Shown here piece after piece: positions 40,281-52,020 of a stretch of 64,000 bases of DNA; position 1 is the stretch's first letter, and every line of letters begins with the position of its first letter. The position numbers were made by a program, and so were the translations under genes. The notes beneath the pieces were generated by a model that was given only the letters and a program-made list of their open reading frames with translations, did no database searches and was not told where the DNA came from. Source of the DNA: Rhizomys pruinosus (lineage: Eukaryota > Chordata > Mammalia > Rodentia > Spalacidae). The stretch lies in the NCBI GenBank assembly GCA_009823505.1, contig VZQC01010571.1:736292-800291 (forward strand). The letters run 5' to 3'.

Positions 40281-40310
40281 ATTGTCCTTGTGTTTTGCTG
40301 GAAACATTCT

Positions 40311-40313
40311 CAT

Positions 40314-40346
<33 letters not shown>

Positions 40347-40368
40347 GTCTCTGTCTCTGTCTGTCTCG

Positions 40369-40419
<51 letters not shown>
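40311..40419. repeat. (TC/TG)n followed by (TA)n microsatellite
   Basis: About 65 bp of CTCTGT/CTCTCT repeats run straight into about 42 bp of alternating TA. Confidence 0.97.
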
Positions 40420-40422
<3 letters not shown>

Positions 40423-40436
40423 TTCAATACACGTAT

Positions 40437-40622
40437 ATTGGAAACAGGGACTCATGTATCCCAGATTGGCTTTGAACTCACTAGGATGGTCTGGACCTGA
40501 TCTGCCTTTACCACAGTGGTTAGGGTCACAGGCATATGCCACTGTGCACCCGTTTCATGTGGTGCTGAGTCCCATGTATGCTAGGCAAGCACTCTACCGA
40601 AAGAGCTGCACCCTCAGCTCCT
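40437..40622 (-). mobile_element. B4-type SINE, old
   Basis: Antisense signs 'tatgctaggcaagcactcta' and 'agagctgcaccctcagctcc'. Confidence 0.55.
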
Positions 40623-40879
40623 GTTTTTAGATGCGAGCTTAGCTTTCTCTTCCTTAGGAGTGTCAGCTAGGTAAGTGGTAGTCTGGTATTACATTCCAAA
40701 TGTAAAGAACTCCGGACTGGTACCACGCATGTTGGGCCCTGTGATGTGCTTGCGCACTAGGCCTCCAAGCTAGCAAGGGGACACGGCTAACCTTTCACAA
40801 AATACTTGAGAGGGCTTCATTACTTTGGATCAAGATGAGGCCGATACAAGCTGACTTGCAAACAGCCCAGCAAGCCCAA

Positions 40880-41600
40880 CTCCCCGCCTAGTGGGATGGC
40901 CCACTCTACCCTACCCTTGGGAGAGTGTCCAAACTGCTGTTGGCCAGCCCCGCTTCTGCACTGCTCGGCTCTCAGCAGTGACCCGAAGGCGGCGACAGTG
41001 TGACCACGCGTGCCTAGGAGTGTCAGCGCCCCAGCCACCCGCCTCGCCTGCCCAGCGGCCTGGGCGGAGCTGTCCTCGGCAGCGGAGCCCAGCGGGGCGC
41101 CTAGCAACCAACCGCGCGCCGGGGAGGCGGGGCGGCTGCTGCGCCAGCCACTCTCTGGTCCCAGTAGGACCCCGCCGGGTGAGCTGCGGCCACTGCGTCC
41201 ACCATCGCCGGGCTGCTGGCTGCCGAGCATGCTCGCCCTGAGAGCGGTGCCAGTGCGAGCAGGCCCAGGGCAAGGGCTCGGGTCGGCGCCCGGCCGCCGC
41301 TGGCTCCCGCGATGCCCACTGCCCCCGTTGGCCGACCCGCCCCCCTTGGTGCCCTGGGTCCAGCACCTGAAGAAGCCACTTCCCTCCGTGCAGCTGCAGG
41401 GATGGTGAGTGGGCAAGCGCGAGGTTGCAGGGGCTCCTGCACCGCTGGAGACGCACCAGCCCCAGGCGAGGGCCGGCCAGGGACCCCTCCCAAGAGGGGG
41501 GCGCCGAAGTCCACAGGGCCACGTGGGCCACTCCGGGTGCTTTCCAGATTCGTTCCCAGGATGGCCTGGGCATGAGGACCTGGTTCTTGCATCAGCAAGG
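40880..41600 (+). promoter_or_regulatory. Second CpG island with a possible first exon, gene not identified
   Basis: An isolated GC- and CpG-rich block without SINEs lies about 7 kb beyond the RPL7 end. A good splice donor (ATG then GTGAGT) is at 41,405. One candidate reading starts at the ATG at 41,229 and runs 58 codons plus 2 nt to that donor, giving an Arg-rich and Pro-rich peptide that I do not recognise. By remembered human gene order the next gene here could be the C8orf89 orthologue, in the same direction as RPL7. I cannot confirm that. Open frames on the minus strand up to 268 codons are probably composition effects. Confidence 0.45.
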
Positions 41601-42089
41601 CACGCATCTGTTAACTGGACACACACATACCCCTCTACCTCTCACAGACCTTAAACCCGAGGGATGGGGCACAGAGATGTGTTAACTTTCTTTGACTGCC
41701 AGATCTCCCTTTCCCCTACTCGTGGCCCCCAGCCAGACAGATCAGAACTCCTTTACAGTGCCAATCGTGCTTTTACCATTCCGGATGTACCTGTATTTGT
41801 GAGTGCATTTTTTTTCCCACTAGACGCTAAAGATATTAGAAAATAATATTTCTGGCAGATAGACTGGTTTAAACCTGGTCTTTCTGTCCAGCCTTTTTGG
41901 AGTCATACATTGCATGGAAACCATAGGGACAAATGCAAACAATTTTGCAAACAACCACAGGGTTATTTGAAGCAGAAGAACCACAGCTCTTGGATTCATT
42001 CTCGTATTCTCTCTCTCTTTCCTCATCAAGAATTATACTTCCTGATAACTAAAAACATTTGACATTTCCCTTTTTAAAAGTTTATATTT

Positions 42090-42235
42090 TTTGCCAGGCC
42101 TGGTGGCCCATGCCTTTAATCTCAGCCCTTGGGAGGCAGAGGCACGGGGATCTCAAGGCCAGCCTGGTCTACATAGTGAGCTCCAGGACAGCTGGGACTA
42201 AAGGGAGACCCTGTCTCAAAAAGACCAAAAAAAAA
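42090..42235 (+). mobile_element. B1 SINE
   Basis: From gccaggcctggtggcccatg to 'tcaaaaagaccaaaaaaaaaa'. Confidence 0.85.
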
Positions 42236-42239
42236 AGTT

Positions 42240-42566
42240 TACATATATTTTTTCAGATAGGTCTTCCTGGAGCCTCAACTGCCCTGGAATTTGCAGTGTA
42301 GACCAGGATGGCCTTGATCTCACAGAGTTCTGCCTGCCTTTGCCTCTGGAGTGCTTAGAGTAAAAGTGTATGGCCCACCTCACTCAGCTTCAGTACAGTT
42401 TTGAAGTTACTTTATTTTATTTTTTGGTCTTTTTGAGACAGAGTCTTCTTTTAGTCTCAGCTGGCCTGGAGCTCTGTGTAGACCAGGCTGGCCTTGAACT
42501 CACAGAGATCTGCCTGCCTCTACCTCCTGAGTGCTGGGATTAAAAGTGTGAGCCACCACTCCCAGC
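42240..42566 (-). mobile_element. Two antisense B1 SINEs, the second with target-site duplication
   Basis: The first, 42,240-42,395, is old. The second, 42,415-42,566, has flanks tttgaagttacttta at 42,400-42,414 and 42,567-42,581. Confidence 0.88.
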
Positions 42567-42969
42567 TTTGAAGTTACTTTATAACTAACTGGTACTTTCC
42601 TTTGAAGCACCCCAGAAATACACAGTGCAGGGTGTGGGCAGCCTTTATATTTTCTGCTACTTTCTTTGCTTCTTGATCCATTTTAGGGATCTTTTTTCTT
42701 CGATTTTGGCCATGAATGTTATTCCTAATTGAGATTGGTTTCAGTGTTTCCCTTTTACAAATCACCCAACAATGAGCATTCTTACACGTAGAAACAGTTC
42801 TGTAACATAAATACCTTGAAACAGAACTGCTGGGCGTGTATAAAATGAGTCATCAAGCTTGCCTTGAAAGCCTATGGCCTTCAATTTCAATACCCAACTA
42901 AAGGTCAAAGGAGAGAACCAGCTCCACAGACTTGTCTTCTACATGTGTAGTGTGACATGTGTGCCCTAC

Positions 42970-42970
<1 letters not shown>

Positions 42971-43014
<44 letters not shown>

Positions 43015-43017
43015 ACC
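42971..43017. repeat. (CA)n microsatellite
   Basis: About 20 CA units interrupted only near the right end. Confidence 0.97.
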
Positions 43018-43109
43018 ATTCACATGACGAAAGAAACAGAACTACCATGGCAGATGTATGTACATTAAAATTGTTGATGGAATCTTGCCTTCTAAAAATT
43101 TTTACTGAT

Positions 43110-43250
43110 TTTTTTGTTTCCTTGGGGGGAGGGTACAAGGCAGTCTCGTAGCCTGGCTGGCCTTGAACTCATGTTCTAGTTGGAGCTGCTGATCCTCTTC
43201 CCTCCACCTCCCAAATGTTGGCATTATAGGTGCGTCCTCGTGGAGGGCTT
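43110..43250 (-). mobile_element. B1-type SINE, very old
   Basis: Weak antisense B1 likeness ('gcctggctggccttgaactc', 'cacctcccaaatgttggcat'). Confidence 0.5.
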
Positions 43251-43467
43251 GGTTTACCTTTTCATCAGCAAGCTATGATGAGAAAAAAAAAGTCTATTAT
43301 TATTTAGAATAACCTAAATAATAGCTTCAATTTTGCATATTTGTTGATGTGATTCACTATGCTGAGAACTTAAAAATTTTAAATTTAGTCTCTGCGCCTC
43401 TGAGAGTCAGAGGCATGGCCCTGTAGTTATGCAGCCATTGAAAGTCACAGTCAAGATTAGAGTTCAG

Positions 43468-43716
43468 GGCTGGAGAGATGGCCTAGTGGTCAAGAGCGTG
43501 ATCGCTCTTACAGAGGACCCGGGTTCGATCCCCAGCACCCACATGGCGGCCGAGAACCATCTGAAACTCCAATTCCAGGAGAACTCCAGTTCCAGGGGAA
43601 TCCGACACCCTCTTCTGACCTCCGCGGCATTGCACGACACGGGTGCACAAACCTGCATGCAGACAGTACATTCATACACATACAGAAATAAATAAAATAA
43701 AAATTAAAAAAAATAA
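43468..43716 (+). mobile_element. B3 SINE, 17-nt duplication subtype, with target-site duplication
   Basis: Complete CpG-rich B3 flanked by aagattagagttcag at 43,453-43,467 and 43,717-43,731. Confidence 0.94.
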
Positions 43717-44578
43717 AAGATTAGAGTTCAGGTTCATCTTACTCTAGTGTTCTTTGTAGGGCTTGAATCCTTGCTCAGTCATTGGCTGACAGCATGTCTT
43801 CTGGGTCATTTGAGCAGCAGGTGAGAGCACGTACTTAGTGTTGTCTTCCTCAAGGGACCCCTGTACAGCTGGAGACGGTGGCTGCCTCCTGTGACGCCGG
43901 TTCTCCTGGGCACTCTCTCCATTCACTCCTCTGCCTTTTCTTCATCTTCCCACCCTCATATATTTTAAGGAACTTTCTGGCTTGCTTCTTTCTCAACTCT
44001 CCCTTGCCAACTTCAGTGCAGTCTCTGGCCATCTGTAAATAGTTCTAAACTTTTTATCTCCAGATCAGTTTCCCTCAGTTTCTACTGCTTGGTTCTAGAT
44101 TGTGTGTCTCTACTAGAAGCCCCGCTAAATTAGCCAAGATTCTCTTAGGAACAGAACAGATAAAATTAACACACACACACACCACAGAAGAAGTTGATAC
44201 TCTAGTGCTCTGTCCACAAGGCTGGAAGTCTCAGCAGTCCCAGTCTGGTGCTGAGGGCCTGGAGGATTCCTGGAGAACTGCCTACATCTTGTCTTCAGCT
44301 CCAAGTTGGTTCTAACATTGGCAAAGGAATGTTACTACGGAATACATAAACTCACCAGCAAGAGTGGAGGCAAGCAGGCAAAAGTGAGAGCTTCCTTCTG
44401 TCGCGAGACGGGGCTGCACACATTGAAACACGTAGGGTGTGTCTTTTGGCTTCAAATAATTTGATCCTGGGAGTTCCTCAAGTTTTAGTTGATTCTAGAT
44501 CCAGTCGGTTGAGCACAAGGATTGGCCACCACACCTACTGTACTCAGTTCATGTAAAACTGTGCTCCTCCTTGCCTGC

Positions 44579-46233
44579 CAGCCCTAGACCAGCACATGCT
44601 CTCTACACTCCAGTGTTAATCAAACTACCCGGGTCCTCGTGCCCAGTCAACAGCCCCAGACCAGCACATGCTCTCTGCATTCCAGTGTTACTAGACCTAG
44701 CCGGGTCCTCGTGCCCAGTCAACAGCCCCAGACCAGCACATGCTCTCTGCACCCCAGTGTTACTAGACCTAGCCGGGTCCTCGTGCCCAGTCAACAGCCC
44801 CAGACCAGCACATGCTCTCTGCACCCCAGTGTTACTAGACCTAGCTGGGTCCTCGTGCCCAGTCAACAGCCCCAGACCAGCACATGCTCTCTGCACTCCA
44901 GTGTTACTAGACCTAGCCGGGTCCTCGTGCCCAGTCAACAGCCCCAGACCAGCACATGCTCTCTGCACTCCAGTGTTACTAGACCTAGCCGGGTCCTCGT
45001 GCCCAGTCAACAGCCCCAGACCAGCACATGCTCTCTGCACTCCAGTGTTACTAGACCTAGCCGGGTCCTCGTGCCCAGTCAACAGCCCCAGACCAGCACA
45101 TGCTCTCTGCACTCCAGTGTTACTAGACCTAGCCGGGTCCTCGTGCCCAGTCAACAGCCCCAGACCAGCACATGCTCTCTGGACTCCAGTGTTACTAGAC
45201 CTAGCCGGGTCCTCGTGCCCAGCCAACAGCCCCAGACCAGCACATTCTCTCTGCATTCCAGTGTTTCTAGACCTAGCCGGGTCCTCGTGCCCAGTCAAAA
45301 GCCCCAGATCAGCACATGCTCTCTGCATTCCAGTGTTACTAGACCTAGCCGGATCCTCGTGCCCAGTCAACAGCCCCAGATCAGCACATGATCTCTGCAT
45401 TCCAGTGTTACTAGACCTAGCCGGGTCCTCGTGTCCACTCAACAGCCCCAGATCAGCATATGCTCTCTGCACTCCAGTGTTACTAGACCTAGTCGGGTCC
45501 TCCTGCCCAGTCAACAGCCCCAGACAAGCAAATGCTCTCTGTATCCCAGTGTTACTAGACCTAGCCAGGTCCTCGTGCCCAGTCAACAGCCCCAGTCCAG
45601 CACATGCTCTCTGGACTCCAGTGTTACTAGACCTAGCCGGGTCCTCGTGCCCAATCAACAGCCCCAGACCGGCACATGCTCTCTGCACCCCAGTGTTACT
45701 AGACCTAGCCGGGTCCTCGTGCCCAGTCAACAGCCCCAGACCGGCCCATGCTCTCTGCACTCCAGTGTTACTAGACCTAGCCGGGTCCTCGTGCCCAGTC
45801 AACAACCCCCGACCAGCACATGCTCTCTGCACTCCAGTGTTACTAGACCTGGCCGGGTCCTCGTGCCCAGTCAACAGCCCCAGACTAGCACATGCTCTCT
45901 GCATTCCAGTGTTACTAGACCTAGCCAGGTCCTCGTGCCCAGTCAAAAGCCCCAGACCAGCACATTCTCTGTGCACTGCAGTGTTACTAGACCTTGCTGG
46001 GTCCTCGTGCCCAGTCAACAGCCCCAGACCAGCACATGCTCTCTGAACCCCAGTGTTACTAAACCTAGCCAGGTCCTCGTGCCCAGTCAACAGCCCCAGA
46101 CCAGCACATGCTCTCTGGACTCCAGTGTTACTAGACCTAGCCGGATCCTCGTACCCAGTCAATAGCCCCAGACCAGCACATGCTCTCTGGATCCAGTGTT
46201 ACTAGACCTAGCCGGGTCCTCGTGCCCAGTCAA
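44579..46233 (+). repeat. 72-bp minisatellite, 23 units
   Basis: Tandem units of 72 bp begin with cagccccagaccagcacatg and end with cgtgcccagtcaa. Counting gives 23 units; 1,655 bp equals 23 x 72 minus one base, the lost base being in the last unit near 46,190. A partial start of a 24th unit follows (46,234-46,242). Because 72 is divisible by 3 and the unit has few stops, long open frames appear on both strands with a 24-residue period. I regard these as non-coding. The first unit is the most divergent. Confidence 0.95.
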
Positions 46234-46338
46234 CAGCCCCAGCCATCTTTGACTTTTCCTCCTTGCCAGAACCGCAGTCAGTATCCACCCATTGTCAATG
46301 CCATTCTCACTTGAGTGTTTTAATGACCTCTTAGTCAG

Positions 46339-46448
46339 GCATGGCTATCTGTAATCCCAGTATTCAGGAGGCTGAGGTATGAGGTTTGTTAATTACATAG
46401 TAATTACATTGTAGGAATTACATACTAAAACCATGTCTCAAAAAAAAA
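46339..46448 (+). mobile_element. B1-type SINE, old and shortened
   Basis: 'ggcatggctatctgtaatcc' and 'caggaggctgaggtatgagg', with A-run end. Confidence 0.6.
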
Positions 46449-46617
46449 TCAGTTATATTTGCATATTGCTAACTTTAGTGACAAACATTTCAACATGTTA
46501 GTCATTTAACATATGTAGATAATTTTCTTGATCATGTAACAGTTACAAGGCAGGAACTCCCTAATCAATGGGTGGCTTTTTTTCCCCCTTTATTTTACTT
46601 CTTCTATGAGTAGTCCC

Positions 46618-46868
46618 TTTTTTTTTTTTTTCTTGACAGGGTCTCCCTGAAACCCCAGCTGTCTTGGAACTCACTCTGTAGACCAGGCTGGCCTTGAACT
46701 CACAGAGATCTGCCTGCCTCTGCCTCCCAAGTGCTGGGATTAAAGGCATGTGCCACCACACTGAGTTTAAAGACAGTTCTTAGCCACCATGTGGGTGCTG
46801 GGAATCAAACCCCGGGTCCTCTGCAAGAGCAGTCGGCACTCTTAACGACTGGACATCTCTCTAGCCCC
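46618..46868 (-). mobile_element. Composite SINE C: B3 head fused to B1
   Basis: On the minus strand the head runs to 'ctaagaactgtctttaaa' and continues into B1 'ctcagtgtggtggcacatgc'. The A-tail side is the T-run at 46,618. No clear target-site duplication was seen. Confidence 0.8.
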
Positions 46869-46980
46869 ATTTCTTCCATTTTTTTTTTTTTTTAGGCAAA
46901 CCCAGGGTCTTTTGTTCATTTGCTCTTCAGTCTTATCTAAGTCTAGTTAGGATATAGCAATGATTTTAGCACATATGGTC

Positions 46981-47231
46981 ATTTTTTTTTTTTTTTTGAG
47001 ACAGGATCTCCCTTTAGTCCCAGCTAGCCTGGAGCTCGATATGTACACCATGCTGGCCTTGAACTCACAGAGATCTGCCTGCCTCTGTCTCCCAACTGCT
47101 GGGGTTAAAGGTGTGCGCCACCACACCCAGTCTAAAATGGTTCTTAGCCGCCATGTGGGTGCTGGGAATCGAACCTGGGTCCTCTGCAAGAGCAGTCAGC
47201 GTTCTTAACTGCCGAGCCATCTCTCGAGCCC
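46981..47231 (-). mobile_element. Composite SINE D: B3 head fused to B1
   Basis: On the minus strand the junction reads 'gaaccattttaga' then 'ctgggtgtggtggcgcacac'. A possible short flank match, cacatatg, is at 46,970-46,977 and 47,232-47,239. Confidence 0.8.
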
Positions 47232-47770
47232 CACATATGTTTCTTATAGTGTTTCATATTTTAAACCCAATAGAATTTTTTTAATTGTAATCAGTAGAAG
47301 AGAGAGGTGAAAGTATCAACAGATCAGACCTTCTTCTTAAATGGTTGTAGAAAGTTGTGTACTTTACATTTGTTCAAGTTCCAGTCTCAGAGAGCAGACT
47401 CAATCTAGGAACTCTGCTTTTGAAAGGAGGAACAAGAATCTAAGTGTCTCTGCTACAGTTAATTTTTGTTAATGAAAACCTTTTGGCCATCATTTTCCCA
47501 GATAGCAAAACAAATCCCTTTCCTTTTTTAGTCTGGTTATGTCAGCAAAGACTAGGTATGTCTCAGAATATTAACATAACTATCAGTAATATTCCTCAGA
47601 AGGAGTTGTCATTGTTTGCTTACTTTATTCCTTTTAATAGACTATATTCTTTGTTTCTTAATATTTTTTTTTAAAAATTTCAGCTCCTAATACAATGTTT
47701 GACATTATAAATGAATAAGTAAATAAATATCTATAACTTATCCTTATTTCACTTAATATTTTGGTTCAAC

Positions 47771-49406
47771 ACAATTCCAATCAAATTCCCTGAGAGTTTC
47801 TTCACAGGCTTGGAAACAAAAGTCCTTAAATTCATTTGGAAAAACAAAAGACCCCGAATAGCCAAAACAACCCTGAGCGAAAAGAGCTTCACAAGGGGGA
47901 TCTCTATAACAGACTTCAAACTATACTACAGGGCTATAGTCATAAAAACAGCCTGGTACTGGCATAAAAACAGACCTGTTGACTAATGGAACAAAAGCGA
48001 AGATCCAAACCTGAGCACATACAATTTCAGCCATCTTATAGTTGACAAGGGGGCCAAGAAGCCACAATGGAGAAAAGACAGCATCTTCAGCAAGTGGCAA
48101 AACTGGATCACCACTTGTAGAAGAATGAAATTAAACCCCTACCTCTCACCATGTACAAAAGTCAACTCCAGATGGATCAAAGACCTCAGTGTGAAACCCC
48201 AAACTCTGAAGGTGATAGAAGAAAAAGTTGGCAGCAGACTACAAGACATAGGCATAGGAAAAGAATTCCTAAGTCAGACAGCAGCTGTACACGAATTAAG
48301 GTCGACAATTGACAAATGGGACCTCATTAAACTCAAAAGCTTCTGTACATCAAAAGAAACAATCAAGGAAGTGAAGAGAAATCCCACAGAGTGGGAGGAA
48401 ACCTTCACTGCAGATACATCTGACAAAGCATTGATTTCCAGAATATATAAACTACTCAAAAAACAAAGAAAAAAGAAAACAAATGACCCACTCAATAGAT
48501 GGAGCAAAGAACTGAACAGAGACTTCACAAGTGAGGAATTAGAGATGTCTGAGAAACACCTCAAGAAGTGTTCAACATCACTAATCATTAAGGAAATGCA
48601 AATGAAAACCACTTTAAGATATCATCTTACTCCAATAAGACTGGCTAGGATCAAGAAAACAAATGATACCAAGTGCTGGAGAGGTTGTGGGGAAAGGGGA
48701 ACACTCATCCACTGCTGGTGGGAATGTAAACTCGTACAGCCACTATGGAAAGCAGTGTGGAGAACCCTTGGAAGACTTGGAATGAACTTGCCACCCGACC
48801 CAGCCATACCACTCCTGGGCATGTACCCTCAAGACTTACCCCACCACAGAGATACATGCACGGCCATGTTTATTTCAGCTCTCTTCACAATAGCAAGGAG
48901 CTGGAACCAACCCAAATGCCCCTCAACTGATGAGTGGATAGAGAAAATGTGGTACATCTACACAATGGAGTTCTATGCAGCAGTAAAGAAAGACAACATC
49001 ATGAGCTTTGCAGGAAAATGGCTGGAGCTAGAGGACATCATGCTGAGTGAAGTAACACAGTCCCAGAAAAACAAACGACGAATGGTATCCCTCATCTGTG
49101 GATGCTAATGCCAATTACTTAGTTGTAAGTATTTCTTGTGTATGGCCCCCTGAGCTTATGTCCAAAGCAGTTGGGAGTGATGCATATTGGAAACAAGAAC
49201 AACAACAACAACAACAGAAAGGGCTGTATCGAAGAACTGACTGAAATGATGAACTTCTGCTCAAAACAGTCAACTTCCTCATGGAGAATATTGAGAAAGA
49301 CTGAGAAAGAGATGAAAGGCATGTTTGGCAGAATGCATGAGCTCTGGTGGGGTGGGGGAATGGGGGGGTCACAGGTCTAGAGTTGTTAAAAAAAAAAAGA
49401 AAAAAA
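47771..49406 (+). mobile_element. 5'-truncated young L1: ORF2 C-terminal part and 3'UTR
   Basis: The reading frame 47,771-49,108 encodes the C-terminal part of L1 ORF2, including the cysteine-containing CWRGCGERGT region and the WIEKMWYIYTME region. It is broken by one in-frame TAA at 47,984. The frame from 47,987 to the stop is open for about 374 codons, so the copy is recent. The 3'UTR follows with an (AAC)n stretch and a G-rich end, then an A-rich tail. Near-matching flanks attttggttcaac (47,758-47,770) and attttggttccaac (49,407-49,420) are the target-site duplication. Confidence 0.92.
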
Positions 49407-49499
49407 ATTTTGGTTCCAACAAAACCAAAAATAAAGATGATCTTACTGTAGCTTTACATTTGGGCTATTTTCAGCTTCTTTTCCATAAAAAATTAGAAG

Positions 49500-49660
49500 A
49501 TTTGCTGGGTGTGTTGGTACATGCCTTTAATTCCAGTGTGGAGGCAGAGATGGGAGGATCTCTGTGAGATCCACCTCAGCCTGGTCTACATAGCAAGTTC
49601 CAGGCCAACTGGGACTACAGGGAGACTCTGTCTCAAAAAGATCAAACAAACATACAAAAA
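49500..49660 (+). mobile_element. B1 SINE
   Basis: From gctgggtgtgttggtacatg to the A-rich tail near 49,660. Confidence 0.8.
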
Positions 49661-49784
49661 ATAAGAACGTATTAATAATCTCTCCAGCTCCCAGCTAGAG
49701 AGAATTAATTTTCTTTGAATTTATAGTTTTTAAATATATTTAGGAAATCAAATTGGGGGGGTCAGTGAAATGGCTCAGGGGTCT

Positions 49785-50080
49785 TTTTTAATTTTTCAGA
49801 CAGTGTCTCACTATGTAGTCCTGATTGGCCTGGACCTCATTATGTAGAACAGGTTGGCCTGGAATTCAGAGATCCATCTGTCTGTGCCTCCCAGTGCTGG
49901 GATTAAAGGTGTGAGCTGCCAGGCGTGGTGGTGCATGCCTTTAATCCCAGTACCTTGGAAGCCGAGGCAGGTGGATCTCCTTGAGTTCAAGGCCAGCCTG
50001 ATCTACAGAGTGAGTTCCAGACCAGGTGGGACTAAAGGGAGACCCTGTCTCAAAAATCTCAAAAATACAAAAAAAAAAGC
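49785..50080. mobile_element. Antisense B1 followed by plus-strand B1
   Basis: The antisense B1 (49,785-49,912) ends in 'attaaaggtgtgagct', and the plus-strand B1 (49,913-50,080) starts there with gccaggcgtggtggtgcatg, forming an inverted pair. Confidence 0.82.
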
Positions 50081-50146
50081 TATTCTGGGAGTTTGTAGGT
50101 AATGTAGCCATATGGAAAAATACCCCCTTTTTCTTCAGTAGTTTTT

Positions 50147-50388
50147 TTTTTTAATTAATTAATTTTTCTCTACGTGTATGAATGTACTGTCTGCATGCAG
50201 GTCTGTGCACCCATGTCGTGCAATGCCACAGAGGTCAGAAGAGGGTGTCGGATTCCCCTGGAACTGGAGTTTTCCTGGAATTGGAGTTTCAGACGGTTCT
50301 CAGCCGCCATGTGGGTGCTGGGGATTGAACCCGGGTCCTCTGAAAGAGCAGTCGGCGCTCTTAACCACTAAGCCATCTCTCCAGCCCC
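50147..50388 (-). mobile_element. B3 SINE, 17-nt duplication subtype, with target-site duplication
   Basis: Antisense B3 flanked by tcttcagtagttttt at 50,132-50,146 and 50,389-50,403. Confidence 0.93.
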
Positions 50389-50571
50389 TCTTCAGTAGTT
50401 TTTAAGTGTCAAGTAAAGTATAAGATAATTTATCATATGTAGCTGAATTAATGTGAAGGAATAGTCACACTGAAGGCCACCAATGAGCTGTAATCCTAGA
50501 ATTCAAGAGGGAGAAGCAGAAAGATCACAAATTCAAGACCAACCTAGTTTTAAAATAAAAAGGGGGGGGGG

Positions 50572-50828
50572 GAGGCTGGAGAGAGAGTTCAGCGGTTAAG
50601 AGTGCCAACTGCTCTTGCAGAGGACCCGGGTTTGATTCCCAGCACCCACATGGCGGCTAAGAACCATCTTTAAACTGGGCATGATGGCACATGCTTTTAA
50701 TCCTATCACTTGGTAGGCAGAGGCAGGCAGATCTCTGTGAGTTCAAGGCCATCCTTGGTCTATAAAGTGAGGTTCTAGTCCAGCTGGTGCTATAGGGAGA
50801 ACCTGTCTCAAAAAAAAAAAAAAAAAAA
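50572..50828 (+). mobile_element. Composite SINE E: B3 head fused to B1
   Basis: The junction reads 'gaaccatctttaaa' then 'ctgggcatgatggcacatgc'. The B1 part is full length and ends in an A-tail of about 20 nt. Confidence 0.8.
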
Positions 50829-51652
50829 GGTACTTCTACCTGCTAAAAAGTGGGTGCCACAGAAAATTTCACTATTAGAGTTACTCTTGTTGCATAATAA
50901 ATTTATTAAAAGGCTAAAAAGTAAGTTCTAGGAAAGGAGCACAGAGCTCGTCACTGAATGCTGACATCATACTGGAAGGAAGAGTATGTGAGACTTAATA
51001 TAACTAGGGCCTGGGTCCTGAGATAACAACTTACAAAATACCACTGGCCTGTGAAAGCAGCTTGGCACCAGCTGAGCTGTGGTAAGAAGAGTCAGATGCC
51101 AGAGAGCAGAGCTTCTACCATGAACCAGCTCAGCTTGTGGTCAGAATTCACATTGCCACATGGTTGGGGACCACAGCTCAAGAAGAGGACTTGCTAATTG
51201 TGCTGTGAAACCTGAGGCCAGCCAGAGGCCCATGGAAAGCCCCTCTGCAGAGCCAAGTGTCCATCCGTCAATGCTGGAAGGTAGCAACCTCTCAAAAATA
51301 AAGGTCACACTGGAAGAATGAGTGCAGTGGATATAAGGAAATTAACCTCAAGGAGAGGGACTTGGCCAATGCAACAAATAGAACATTTGTTCCTCCAAAT
51401 TAAAGATAAAGAACGGCATGGTAAAATATTCAGTTTGTAATATTCAAGATGAAGGAATAGATATCGTCAAGCAAGAGCAGGAGACAGCGAAACAGAAGAG
51501 TAGGGGAGTAGGAGAGAAAGCAGAATTGGAAAAGGGCCTGTAATACTTGAGACAAGTTTGGAGGAACAAAGCATGTTCCCGCCTTTCATGCCTGGAGTAT
51601 TGGGTGGGTGGAGACATCCAGCAGGAAATTAAGAGGAATACATCTCACTGTG
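50829..51652. other. Unassigned stretch, no gene seen
   Basis: Non-repetitive to my eye apart from a possible L1 link at its right edge. I found no convincing exon or RNA gene. Confidence 0.5.
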
Positions 51653-51830
51653 TCAAAGAACTGACTGAAACGGTGAATTTCTGCTCGAAACAGTCAACTT
51701 CTACATCAAGAATTTTGAGAATGACTGAGAAAAAGATGAAAAACATGTTTGGCAGAATGCATGAGCTCTGGTGGGATGTGGGGTAAGGACGGGGACACGG
51801 GTCTAGATTTGATTTGTAACATAATCTTAT
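51653..51830 (+). mobile_element. Solitary L1 3'UTR end
   Basis: It matches the 3'UTR of the L1 at 49,225-49,385 (shared 'catgtttggcagaatgcatg' core and 'gggtctaga' end). No ORF2 sequence is attached, so it is a very short 5'-truncated copy. Confidence 0.8.
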
Positions 51831-51846
51831 ACAAAAATACATATAT

Positions 51847-52020
51847 GCCAGGCGTGGTGACCCACGCCTTTAATCCTAGCACTCGGGAGGCAGAGGCAGG
51901 CAGATCTTTGTGAGTTCAAGGCCAGACTGGTCTATAGAGTGAGTTCCAGGACAGCTGGGACTATAGGGAGACCCTGTCTCAAAAAGACCAAAAATAAATA
52001 AATAAATAAATAAATAATAA
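51847..52020 (+). mobile_element. B1 SINE with (AAAT)n tail
   Basis: From gccaggcgtggtgacccacg to 'aaaaagaccaaaaataaata' repeats. Confidence 0.9.

Larger units (their letters stand above)
33990..40436. other. Intergenic stretch downstream of RPL7
   Basis: Between the listed repeats (34,553-35,103, 35,700-36,374, 39,111-39,840) I see no exon-like open frame, RNA gene or promoter. Confidence 0.6.
41601..44578. other. Stretch between CpG block and minisatellite
   Basis: Non-repeat parts (41,601-42,089, 42,582-43,109, 43,732-44,578) show no recognisable coding exon. A gene starting at the CpG block could have introns here. Confidence 0.5.

Noticed and set aside
40820..41626. Minus-strand open frame of 268 codons in the CpG block
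   Set aside because: GC-rich sequence is poor in stop codons. Other frames are open too, and the sequence looks like random Ala/Arg/Gly/Pro.
44571..46165. Long open frames (about 490 and 519 codons) of a repeat protein
   Set aside because: They exist on both strands and in several frames because the 72-bp unit is a multiple of three and lacks stops. There is no start context, splice signal or known domain.
44579..46242. CRISPR-like array
   Set aside because: The units abut with no unique spacers, and the genome is mammalian. It is a minisatellite.
48125..49108. A host gene of 327 codons
   Set aside because: The sequence is the C-terminal part of L1 ORF2, followed by the L1 3'UTR, tail and a target-site duplication.
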